Assembly (NCBI GenBank): GCA_002428455.1
Contig: DIWL01000015.1
Span: forward strand, 1-26,828
Origin: Anaerolineaceae bacterium UBA6107
GTDB lineage: Bacteria > Chloroflexota > Anaerolineae > Anaerolineales > Anaerolineaceae
Length of the DNA stretch: 26,828 nucleotides
Reading direction: 5' to 3'
Part shown: piece by piece, positions 1-5,574 of the stretch
Layout of the letters: each line of letters begins with the position of its first letter
Numbering within the stretch: position 1 is the stretch's first letter
Notes under the pieces: generated by a model
Told to the model about the DNA's origin: nothing
Seen by the model: only the letters and a program-made list of their open reading frames with translations
The model's database searches: none
Position numbers and translations under genes: made by a program

Positions 1-20
1 TCGGTTTACACATTAAGTCA

Positions 21-229
21 CGGTGGCTAACACCGTTTGCACCGGACAAGTGCGTGGTTTTGCACACACTTTCTGGGATTCTGGCCCAACGGCGAATTCG
101 GCGTCTGGTGGCTTTTCCCGCCAAGTCCTGCTCTTGCCGGTAACGCTAGCAATTAGATTTCTATCCTCACTCAGTCCACGCGGACCGAGTCGTATGTACG
201 GGCATAAGTTTTGGCCAGCCGTTCTAGCC
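21..229. repeat. Hairpin-dense noncoding element, unidentified
   Basis: No convincing gene lies in 1-368. Instead a series of local hairpins is seen: 21-35 (CGGTG/CACCG), 49-70 (seven pairs with one mismatch), 74-88 (TGGG/CCCA), 106-123 (TGGTGG/CCGCCA), 134-152 (TTGC/GCAA) and 169-190 (nine positions, one mismatch, loop ACGC). The ends may also pair: GGCTAAC at 25-31 with GTTcTAGCC at 221-229, one bulged base. This is reminiscent of an attC-like or other dispersed structured repeat, but it is longer than usual attC sites and no integrase is in view. A 69-codon GTG frame crosses it; I consider that frame spurious. Identity is uncertain. Confidence 0.3.
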
Positions 230-293
230 TAGGACAAAGAGAATGCAAGTTTGAAGAATTATTCATTTGGAGGATCTGTCTGACAATCCGCAT

Positions 294-322
294 TTGACTT
301 TTTCTTCGGGATATACTACAGT
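294..322 (+). promoter_or_regulatory. Putative promoter for the CBS-pair gene
   Basis: TTGACT (294-299) and TACAGT (317-322) are separated by 17 bp. Transcription would start near 329, giving a leader of about 40 nt that ends in the AAGGAG ribosome binding site at 356-361. Matches to the sigma-70 consensus are 5/6 and 4/6. Between 230 and 293 nothing else is recognised. Confidence 0.45.
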
Positions 323-368
323 ATTGAATATCACAAACGCGTAGTGTTTTTACGCAAGGAGAATAGGA

Positions 369-791
369 ATGCGAGAATCTACTGTCAAGGACTGGATGAG
401 TCATCTGGTCGTGTTTGTCGATCCTGATACCACGGTCTACGAAGCTTTGCACATCATGCGTCATCGCTATGCCACTTCCCTGATAGTTGAAAAAACAGCT
501 GACAATCCCCAATATGGGATTGTTACCTCGATCAACATTTGTGACAAGATCGTTGCGCAAGGGAACGATCCCACCAAGACAAAGGTCAAAGAAATCATGG
601 CCACCCCGGTGATCACTGTACCGGATAGTCTATTGATCACAGAGTGCGCGGCCAAGATGAAAGAACACCGCATCCACCACCTGCCCGTGGCAGATGAAAA
701 AGGCAACATCATTGGCATGATCGCCGCCATGGACCTGCTGCTGGTCGCTGAGGCAATGGGCACAAATTTCAGGGACCGCAGCCTTTCGTAG
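369..791 (+). CDS. CBS-domain pair protein
   Basis: A 140-residue cytosolic protein made almost only of two CBS motifs, at about residues 7-62 and 73-127. The second repeat shows the usual HRIHHLPVAD and NIIGMIAAMDLL pattern. Stand-alone CBS pairs typically bind adenine nucleotides such as AMP, ATP or S-adenosylmethionine and act as energy or redox sensors, but no partner domain is attached and the ligand cannot be read from sequence. The ATG is preceded by AAGGAG with 7 nt spacing. The gene appears monocistronic: the next gene has its own promoter 17 bp after this stop. Confidence 0.85.
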   Translation: MRESTVKDWMSHLVVFVDPDTTVYEALHIMRHRYATSLIVEKTADNPQYGIVTSINICDKIVAQGNDPTKTKVKEIMATPVITVPDSLLITECAAKMKEHRIHHLPVADEKGNIIGMIAAMDLLLVAEAMGTNFRDRSLS

Positions 792-807
792 TGTTTCAGT
801 CCAAATC

Positions 808-834
808 TTGACTTATGAGCGCATCGGGTATAAT
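808..834 (+). promoter_or_regulatory. Promoter of a near-leaderless mRNA for the CAP/LysM gene
   Basis: TTGACT (808-813) and a perfect TATAAT (829-834) with a short 15-bp spacer. Transcription is expected near 841, only about 3 nt before the ATG at 844, so the mRNA would be nearly leaderless. No Shine-Dalgarno sequence precedes that ATG, which fits. A TTG in frame at 808 is part of the -35 box and is not a credible start. Confidence 0.5.
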
Positions 835-849
835 TACGACTCGATGCGC
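819..849. promoter_or_regulatory. Inverted repeat flanking the -10 box (possible operator)
   Basis: GCGCATCG (819-826) and its exact reverse complement CGATGCGC (842-849) flank 15 bp that contain the TATAAT box. The arm centres are about 23 bp apart, near two helical turns, which suits a dimeric repressor covering the -10 region and start codon. With transcription starting near 841 the left arm would not be in the RNA, so an RNA hairpin is less likely. Confidence 0.35.
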
Positions 850-1818
850 CGTTTTTTGTCGACCTTTTTGCTCGTATTGACGCTGGTTATGCCTATCCTG
901 GCAGCCCCGCGGTCCACAGCCTCAGCGGAATCGATCTCACCCGGGGAGATCATCAGCCTGATAAACAACCTGCGCGCCGGCTACGGTCTACCGGCGCTGG
1001 CTGTAGATGCCACCCTGGATTCCACCGCTTATTCAACAGCCGCACAAATGGCCGCCAACGGAGTGTGCGCCCACATTGGTAACGTGCGCGAGCGTATTGC
1101 TGCTGCCGGTTTTGGCGGGGGCAGCAACATATTCGCCACCGAAAATATAGCATGCGCCACCAGTGGTGACATTGGTTGGCTGCAATCGGTGTGGGCGGAT
1201 GATGTGCACATGTGGCCGATGACCCAGGAGAGATATACCCACGTAGGCGCAGGCGCCTACACGGGCGGCAACGGTGTCACCTATTACGTGCTGCATGCGG
1301 CATACATCGGAGAAGGTGGTTCTGCCAGTTCAGGCAATGTACCGGCAGCAGCCCAGGCGGATACAGCTGTTCCCTCCGAGCCGCTGGTTGAGCCGGTTGT
1401 AACCTCCACCCCGCAGACCGATGGCTCAATCGTGCATGTTGTGCAATATGGGCAGGCACTTTCAACGATCGCCACTTGGTATGGGGTAACGATCGATCAG
1501 ATCAAGCAGCTCAACAACATGATCAACGAGAACATCTACGTCGGGCAGAACCTTATCATCAAGCTCGCCCCGACTGCCACGATCACCCCCACGCGTACCG
1601 TTACCCCGCGTCAGCCCACCCGCACACCATCCCTCACACCCACTCCCACCCGGCAGGTCACCCCTCCCACCCCGACCCCAACCACCAAACCAGATATAAC
1701 GGAAAGTTTGCCAAAGCTCGACCGGCAGTGGCTGGGATTCGGTCTGCTGATCCTTAGCGCGATCGGTTTGATGCTGGTGTTGTATTTCGCTTTTATAAAA
1801 CCCGGATTTAAAAAATAA
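844..1818 (+). CDS. Exported CAP (SCP/PR-1) domain protein with LysM and C-terminal membrane anchor
   Basis: 324 residues from the ATG at 844, chosen because it starts a good signal peptide (MRRFLSTFLLVLTLVMP, cleavage about residues 21-28). A CAP domain covers about 33-155, with His77, Glu100 (TENIA) and His133 (THVGAGAY) in the positions of the family's conserved His/Glu cluster. A LysM follows at about 188-231 (YGQALSTIATWYGVTIDQIKQ), then a Thr/Pro-rich stalk (232-275) and one transmembrane helix (about 288-308) with a short basic tail. The protein should therefore be held at the membrane by its C-terminus, while LysM binds peptidoglycan or a related glycan. The biochemical role of bacterial CAP domains is mostly unknown. 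A strong terminator follows the stop. Confidence 0.8.
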   Translation: MRRFLSTFLLVLTLVMPILAAPRSTASAESISPGEIISLINNLRAGYGLPALAVDATLDSTAYSTAAQMAANGVCAHIGNVRERIAAAGFGGGSNIFATENIACATSGDIGWLQSVWADDVHMWPMTQERYTHVGAGAYTGGNGVTYYVLHAAYIGEGGSASSGNVPAAAQADTAVPSEPLVEPVVTSTPQTDGSIVHVVQYGQALSTIATWYGVTIDQIKQLNNMINENIYVGQNLIIKLAPTATITPTRTVTPRQPTRTPSLTPTPTRQVTPPTPTPTTKPDITESLPKLDRQWLGFGLLILSAIGLMLVLYFAFIKPGFKK

Positions 1819-1820
1819 AG

Positions 1821-1851
1821 CCGCCTTCTGAACTTCAAAAAGGCGGTTTTT
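1821..1851 (+). terminator. Bidirectional intrinsic terminator between convergent genes
   Basis: CCGCCTT (1821-1827) pairs with AAGGCGG (1840-1846) around a 12-nt loop and is followed by TTTTT (1847-1851). Read on the minus strand the same stem is followed by a T-rich stretch (CTTTATTTTTT), so it can also end the cysK-cysE transcript. Confidence 0.8.
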
Positions 1852-1890
1852 AGTTAATTCTTTACGGCGTGATCTACTTCAGACCCTCAT

Positions 1891-2625
1891 TTAGATCATA
1901 AAGTCTTCACCCTGCCATACGCCATCTGCGGGGGTATGCAGATGCACCGGGTGTTTAATTCCGTTCTCTCCCACGTAGAGATCCTGTTCGTTGTGGATAT
2001 TTAATCTTTTCTCGATCTCTTCCATTCGCCTCATCAACGCGGATACGGATTCCCCGATCGTATCCGGTAGATTGCCGTGTTCCAGGTCCGCCCCTACGCC
2101 GGTTGGTTGGCTGCGAACCACCACCTGGCCCGGGATACCGACGACAACTGAATTAGGCGGTACTGATTTCACGACAACCGCGTTCGCGCCGATACGGCTG
2201 TGCGACCCGATGGTGATATTCCCGAGGATTTTAGCGCCGGCACCGATAACCACCTCATCCTCAATCGTGGGATGACGTTTCCCTTTTTCCAGGCTGGTTC
2301 CCCCCAGTGTCACCCCGTGGTACAACGTCACGCATTTTCCGATGACTGCGGTTTCACCGATGACCACCCCCATGCCGTGATCGATAAAAAAGCCGCGTCC
2401 GATCTGCGCACCGGGGTGGATCTCAATACCAGTCATGAACCGGGTGACATGAGAAAGCCAGCGTGCCAGTAGTTTGAAGCCGTGTTCCCATAACCAGTGC
2501 TCGGTGCGATGCGCCCAAACGGCGTGCAGACCGGGGTAGGCCAGCAGCAGTTCAGCGGTGGAGCGGGCAGCCGGGTCGCGGTTGAATACTGACCGGATAT
2601 CTTCACGTACGGATGAAAAAAGCAT
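1891..2625 (-). CDS. cysE: Serine O-acetyltransferase
   Basis: 244 residues. It transfers acetyl from acetyl-CoA to L-serine, giving O-acetylserine, the first step of cysteine synthesis. An N-terminal helical part (1-65) precedes a left-handed beta-helix of hexapeptide repeats (about 66-180) with the signature DHGMGVVIGETAVIG (82-96; catalytic His83). After the helix there is an extension of about 45 residues ending EDFMI. The final Ile is the residue that, in CysE of other bacteria, inserts into the CysK active site to form the cysteine synthase complex. AAGGAGGA lies just before the ATG. It is the second gene of a cysK-cysE operon, 20 bp after cysK. Confidence 0.93.
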   Translation of the reverse strand: MLFSSVREDIRSVFNRDPAARSTAELLLAYPGLHAVWAHRTEHWLWEHGFKLLARWLSHVTRFMTGIEIHPGAQIGRGFFIDHGMGVVIGETAVIGKCVTLYHGVTLGGTSLEKGKRHPTIEDEVVIGAGAKILGNITIGSHSRIGANAVVVKSVPPNSVVVGIPGQVVVRSQPTGVGADLEHGNLPDTIGESVSALMRRMEEIEKRLNIHNEQDLYVGENGIKHPVHLHTPADGVWQGEDFMI

Positions 2626-2645
2626 GCTTTCCTCCTTTTTCCAGT

Positions 2646-3578
2646 CTACTCGGCGAGATCCGCGTACAGTGCGGTGCTCAGGTAACGCTCGCCGAATGAC
2701 GGAATGATGACTACGATCAGTTTACCTGCGTTTTCCGGGCGGGCAGCCACCTGCAGCGCGCTCCACATCGCGGCGCCGGAGGAGATACCCACCAGCAATC
2801 CCTCCTGTGTGGCCATCAGGCGGGCGGTCTTGATCGCGTCTTCGTTTGTGACCCGGATAACCTCGTCGTAAATACTGGTGTTCAGTGTGTCCGGAATAAA
2901 GCCGGCACCGATCCCTTGGATCAGGTGAGCGCCTTTCGGTCCTCCGGACAACACAGCCGATGCGTCCGGTTCAACCGCCACCACTTTTATCGTTGGATTA
3001 CGCGATTTCAACACCTCGCCAATGCCGGTGATGGTGCCGCCGGTACCCACACCAGCCACCAGGATGGCAACTTTACCATCGGTGTCGCGCCAGATCTCCT
3101 CCGCGGTCGTTTTGCGGTGAATTTCAGGATTGGCAGGGTTTTTGAACTGCTGCGGCATGTAGTAACGCGGATCGGTTGCCGTGATCTCCTCAGCTTTGCG
3201 GATCGCGCCCGCCATCCCCTCGCTACCAGGGGTGAGCACCAATTCAGCCCCGTACGCCCTCATCAGAAGTTTCCGTTCGCGGCTGGCTGTTTCCGGCATC
3301 ACCAGTACCAGTCGGTAACCGCGGGCAGCCGCGGCAAAGGCGAGTGCGATTCCGGTGTTGCCGCTGGTCGGTTCGACCAGGATGGTCTCAGGTGTGATCA
3401 AACCGGCGTTTTCGCCGGCCTCGATCATCGCCACGCCGATGCGATCCTTGACACTGTGTGACGGGTTGAAGTATTCCAGTTTTGCCACCACTTCACCGGG
3501 GAGGTTTTGTGTGAGGCGGTTGACCCTCACCAGGGGGGTATTTCCTACAAGTTGTGTCACATCATTTGCTATTTTCAT
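2646..3578 (-). CDS. cysK: Cysteine synthase A (O-acetylserine sulfhydrylase)
   Basis: 310 residues, the usual family length. It is PLP-dependent and converts O-acetylserine plus sulfide to cysteine. Visible signatures: NPSHSVKDR with the PLP lysine at Lys44, PTSGNTG at 70-76 (substrate loop), GVGTGGT at 176-182 (PLP phosphate) and ISSGAA at 265-270. CysM-type and cystathionine synthase-type relatives are alternatives, but coupling to cysE favours CysK. The SD is weak (GAAGAG). It is transcribed from a promoter about 210 nt upstream, through a leader with attenuator-like structure and a Cys-containing short reading frame. Confidence 0.93.
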   Translation of the reverse strand: MKIANDVTQLVGNTPLVRVNRLTQNLPGEVVAKLEYFNPSHSVKDRIGVAMIEAGENAGLITPETILVEPTSGNTGIALAFAAAARGYRLVLVMPETASRERKLLMRAYGAELVLTPGSEGMAGAIRKAEEITATDPRYYMPQQFKNPANPEIHRKTTAEEIWRDTDGKVAILVAGVGTGGTITGIGEVLKSRNPTIKVVAVEPDASAVLSGGPKGAHLIQGIGAGFIPDTLNTSIYDEVIRVTNEDAIKTARLMATQEGLLVGISSGAAMWSALQVAARPENAGKLIVVIIPSFGERYLSTALYADLAE

Positions 3579-3648
3579 ATCTCTTCACTTTCTAATTTGA
3601 TTTCTATAAGGTATTTTAAAACGAAAAGCGGCCGGTAGGGGCTGCACG

Positions 3649-3674
3649 AAAAAATGTGCGGGGACGTCCACCGC
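3649..3674 (-). terminator. Attenuator terminator in the cysK leader
   Basis: On the minus strand GCGGtGG (3674-3668) pairs with CCCCGC (3663-3658) through six G-C pairs with one bulged U and a four-base loop. Three bases later a run of six T follows (3654-3649). It lies inside the leader, between the cysK promoter and the cysK start, so termination here would stop operon expression. Its left arm overlaps the antiterminator helix described at 3670-3714. Confidence 0.55.
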
Positions 3675-3731
3675 CGCCTGGAGAGCGATTGTCTGGGAGT
3701 TCTCAGGCGGTGATCAAGCCGTACCCCGCCT
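3670..3731 (-). promoter_or_regulatory. Antiterminator and anti-antiterminator segments of the cysK attenuator
   Basis: Segment 1 is AGGCGG at 3731-3726, the two Arg codons of the leader peptide. Segment 2 is CCGCCTG at 3710-3704. Segment 3 is CAGGCGG at 3680-3674. 1:2 gives six pairs. 2:3 gives seven perfect pairs, with an inner AGA/TCT extension across a bulge and outer pairs reaching 3714/3670. The outer pairs of 2:3 use bases of the terminator's left arm, so 2:3 and the terminator exclude each other, as in classical amino-acid attenuators. A second 2:3 register (3712-3706 with 3675-3669) covers the terminator arm completely. Confidence 0.5.
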
Positions 3732-3758
3732 TGTACACATGCATGTAAATGGATACAT
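3714..3758 (-). CDS. Putative cysteine-containing leader peptide of cysK-cysE
   Basis: A 14-residue frame, MYPFTCMCTRRGTA, with an SD-like AGGGA (3769-3765) six nt before its ATG. It has two Cys codons (TGC at 3743-3741, TGT at 3737-3735) separated by one Met codon. A ribosome waiting on the second Cys codon would cover segment 1 (3731-3726), and one at the TGA (3716-3714) would cover segment 2 (3710-3704). This is the geometry expected of a transcription attenuator sensing charged tRNA-Cys. Translation is inferred only; the frame is very short. Confidence 0.55.
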   Translation of the reverse strand: MYPFTCMCTRRGTA

Positions 3759-3795
3759 TTTTAATCCCTGAATAAATAAGATAAACCTTATCAAT

Positions 3796-3823
3796 ATTAT
3801 ATTGCAGTTTTTTCATCTGTCAA
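3796..3823 (-). promoter_or_regulatory. cysK-cysE promoter
   Basis: On the minus strand a perfect TTGACA (3823-3818) and a perfect TATAAT (3801-3796) are spaced by 16 bp. Transcription should start near 3789, giving a leader of about 210 nt before the cysK ATG. Such a strong core promoter fits control by attenuation downstream and by a bound regulator. Confidence 0.8.
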
Positions 3824-3849
3824 TGTCGCGATTATCTGTCGCGATTGTC
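3824..3849. repeat. Two tandem 13-bp repeats abutting the cysK -35 box
   Basis: TGTCGCGATTATC (3824-3836) is directly followed by TGTCGCGATTGTC (3837-3849), one mismatch. The pair lies immediately upstream of the cysK -35 hexamer, where an activator would bind, and 70 bp before the divergent membrane-protein operon. The remaining sequence to 3919 shows no clear promoter for that operon. Confidence 0.5.
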
Positions 3850-3919
3850 TGCAACCCATCGAGGATTGCTTCGTATATGTTTTAAAGTTACAAGGTTATT
3901 AAATTTAATGGAGGCCGAT

Positions 3920-4453
3920 ATGGGAAAAAGAAATCGAACGACGCTTGTCCTGGGGATTCTGCTAATCCTGGTGGGCATTTATTACGTACTCGTCAATGCC
4001 GTGCCTGGTTTTTCTGATCTGCTCAACATAAACTTTTCATGGCCGGTGATCATCATGCTGGTTGGGGCAGGTCTGCTAGTGCTGGGATTGCTCACCGGCA
4101 CTCCGGATATGGCAGTACCCGCTTTTATCGTTGCGGGTATCGGCGGAATTCTTTACTATCAGAACATGACCGGCAACTGGGGTAGCTGGTCTTACATGTG
4201 GACGCTCATCCCGGGCTTTTCCGGCCTGGGGATGGTCGCCGCGTGGCTGCTGGGGACGCGCGAAAAGATCTCGATCCGTTCAGCTTTGGATACCATTGGC
4301 ACCAGCCTGGTGCTGCTGGTGGTGTTCGGCGCGATATTTGGCGCGTTTCGAAACCTTGGTCCATATTGGCCGGTACTATTGATCGTGGCTGGGGTCCTGG
4401 TCGGGGCGCGTGCCCTGATCAAGGGGCGCAGTGACACCGTTATTAAAGGATGA
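3920..4453 (+). CDS. LiaI/LiaF-type multi-pass membrane protein (first of four)
   Basis: 177 residues from the ATG at 3920, which has GGAGG five nt upstream; an in-frame upstream start at 3845 would place this SD inside the gene. About six hydrophobic segments alternate with short loops (TTLVLGILLILVGIYYVL, WPVIIMLVGAGLLVLGLL, YWPVLLIVAGVLVGA). The GxxLILxG...WPxxxIxxG pattern, seen twice, is that of the LiaI/LiaF-like transmembrane region. Such proteins accompany envelope-stress systems, but the function of this one is not known. It starts a compact operon; the next gene begins 6 bp after its stop. Confidence 0.6.
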   Translation: MGKRNRTTLVLGILLILVGIYYVLVNAVPGFSDLLNINFSWPVIIMLVGAGLLVLGLLTGTPDMAVPAFIVAGIGGILYYQNMTGNWGSWSYMWTLIPGFSGLGMVAAWLLGTREKISIRSALDTIGTSLVLLVVFGAIFGAFRNLGPYWPVLLIVAGVLVGARALIKGRSDTVIKG

Positions 4454-4459
4454 TATCTC

Positions 4460-5098
4460 ATGAGTGATCAGACGAAACGAATTCTACTTGGTGTATTGTT
4501 GATCGCTGCCGGTGGATTTTTCCTGCTGCAGCAGATCGTTGATATCCCGTTTGGCGGGCTTTTCATCGGATTCATGTTCGGATTAGCGGGAGGGGTTTTT
4601 CTTTACTTCCTGATCCAGGACCGGACGAAATGGTGGGCAGCCATCCCGGGCTTCACCCTTCTCGGTTTGGGAGCGTTGATCGCTTTATCTTCACTGTTCC
4701 CTGAAATGGGTAGACGCTTTGGCGGGTCGGTTTTTCTCGCGTTCATCGGTTTAGGCTTCCTGGTGGTATACCTGCTGCAGAAAACCCAATGGTGGCCGAT
4801 CATCCCGGCAGGGGTGTTGTTTACCCTGGCAGTGGTAGCGGGGCTGCGTGGCGGGGAACTGGGCGGCGCTGTTTTCTTCCTGGGGGTTGGGGCTACGTTT
4901 GCTCTGCTTGGGCTGCACCCCATGGGTAAAAAGGATAAGTGGCCGTGGATTCCAGCCGGTATCTGCCTGGCGCTGGGCGTGCTCATTCTTGTGCTTTCCG
5001 GTGCGCTGGTGGGTACAGTGGCTGGGTGGATCTGGGCGGGGGCTTTCCTGCTGGTTGGCGGCTATCTGGTGGTTCGTGCCATGGTCAAGAAAGAATAG
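4460..5098 (+). CDS. Multi-pass membrane protein (second of four)
   Basis: 212 residues, almost wholly hydrophobic, with about eight potential membrane helices and a short basic C-terminus. Internal pairs such as KWWAAIPGFTLLGLGALIAL, QWWPIIPAGVLFTLAVVAGL and KWPWIPAGICLALGVLILVL show a repeated unit (aromatic, I-P, then a helix), so it probably arose by internal duplication. The SD AAAGGA overlaps the end of the preceding gene. I recognise no enzymatic motif. It is presumably a membrane partner of the PspC and LiaF-like proteins encoded next to it. Confidence 0.6.
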   Translation: MSDQTKRILLGVLLIAAGGFFLLQQIVDIPFGGLFIGFMFGLAGGVFLYFLIQDRTKWWAAIPGFTLLGLGALIALSSLFPEMGRRFGGSVFLAFIGLGFLVVYLLQKTQWWPIIPAGVLFTLAVVAGLRGGELGGAVFFLGVGATFALLGLHPMGKKDKWPWIPAGICLALGVLILVLSGALVGTVAGWIWAGAFLLVGGYLVVRAMVKKE

Positions 5099-5107
5099 GT
5101 GCCTATT

Positions 5108-5572
5108 ATGGAAAATCGATTGATCCGCACGCAACAGGATCGCATCATCGGCGGAGTATGCGGTGGACTCGCCAGGTATCTCAACATTGAGGTAGTCCTT
5201 GTGCGCCTGTTTTTCGTTGTTTTTGCCCTGGTAGGTGGAATCGGGCCTTTGGTCTATATCATCCTCTGGATCGTTGTGCCATCAGAGGAACAGATCGGTG
5301 GGAGTACCACCCAGGTTTATTCTGTTGATGGCGAGGTGATCAAGGAAAGGGCGGAAAACTTCAAGGATGAATTTGTTGAGATGGTGAATCGTCCCGGTAA
5401 AAAGACCGGGTTGTACATTGGAGTTGCTTTGATCCTGGTTGGCGCCTACATCTTCCTGAAGAACCTGAACATTCCCTGGCTCGCCTGGGTCAATAACAAT
5501 GTTATTTTGGCGGCGATGATCCTTTTGGCCGGGGTAGCGCTTTTGGTGGTTTCCCTCAAGAGAGGAAAGTAA
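5108..5572 (+). CDS. PspC-domain membrane protein
   Basis: 154 residues from the ATG at 5108. The PspC domain is at about residues 3-60, with the signature DRIIGGVCGGLARYL and a hydrophobic helix ending IILWIVVP. A polar linker (60-100) is followed by two membrane helices (about 100-120 and 128-150). In the phage-shock and Lia systems PspC proteins sense or transmit envelope stress; whether that holds here is inference. A GTG at 5099 directly after the previous stop is in frame but would put a poor N-terminus before the domain. The ribosome binding site is weak, suggesting translational coupling. The next gene follows after 2 bp. Confidence 0.8.
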   Translation: MENRLIRTQQDRIIGGVCGGLARYLNIEVVLVRLFFVVFALVGGIGPLVYIILWIVVPSEEQIGGSTTQVYSVDGEVIKERAENFKDEFVEMVNRPGKKTGLYIGVALILVGAYIFLKNLNIPWLAWVNNNVILAAMILLAGVALLVVSLKRGK

Positions 5573-5574
5573 AC

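Noticed and set aside
25..229. Integron attC site as a firm call
   Set aside because: The ends match only loosely, the length exceeds usual attC sites, and no integrase or cassette gene is visible.
23..232. 69-codon GTG frame as a protein gene
   Set aside because: No ribosome binding site, composition unlike neighbouring genes, and the frame runs through a series of hairpins.
808..843. TTG start for the CAP/LysM gene
   Set aside because: The TTG is the -35 hexamer and the extra residues precede a typical signal peptide that starts at the ATG at 844.
3658..3712. T-box riboswitch in the cysK leader (a GGTGGACG stretch resembles the T-box core)
   Set aside because: The following ACCGCG part of the T-box is absent, no Stem I with AG bulge or specifier loop is seen, and the U-run follows within a few bases. 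The leader-peptide attenuator explains more of the sequence.
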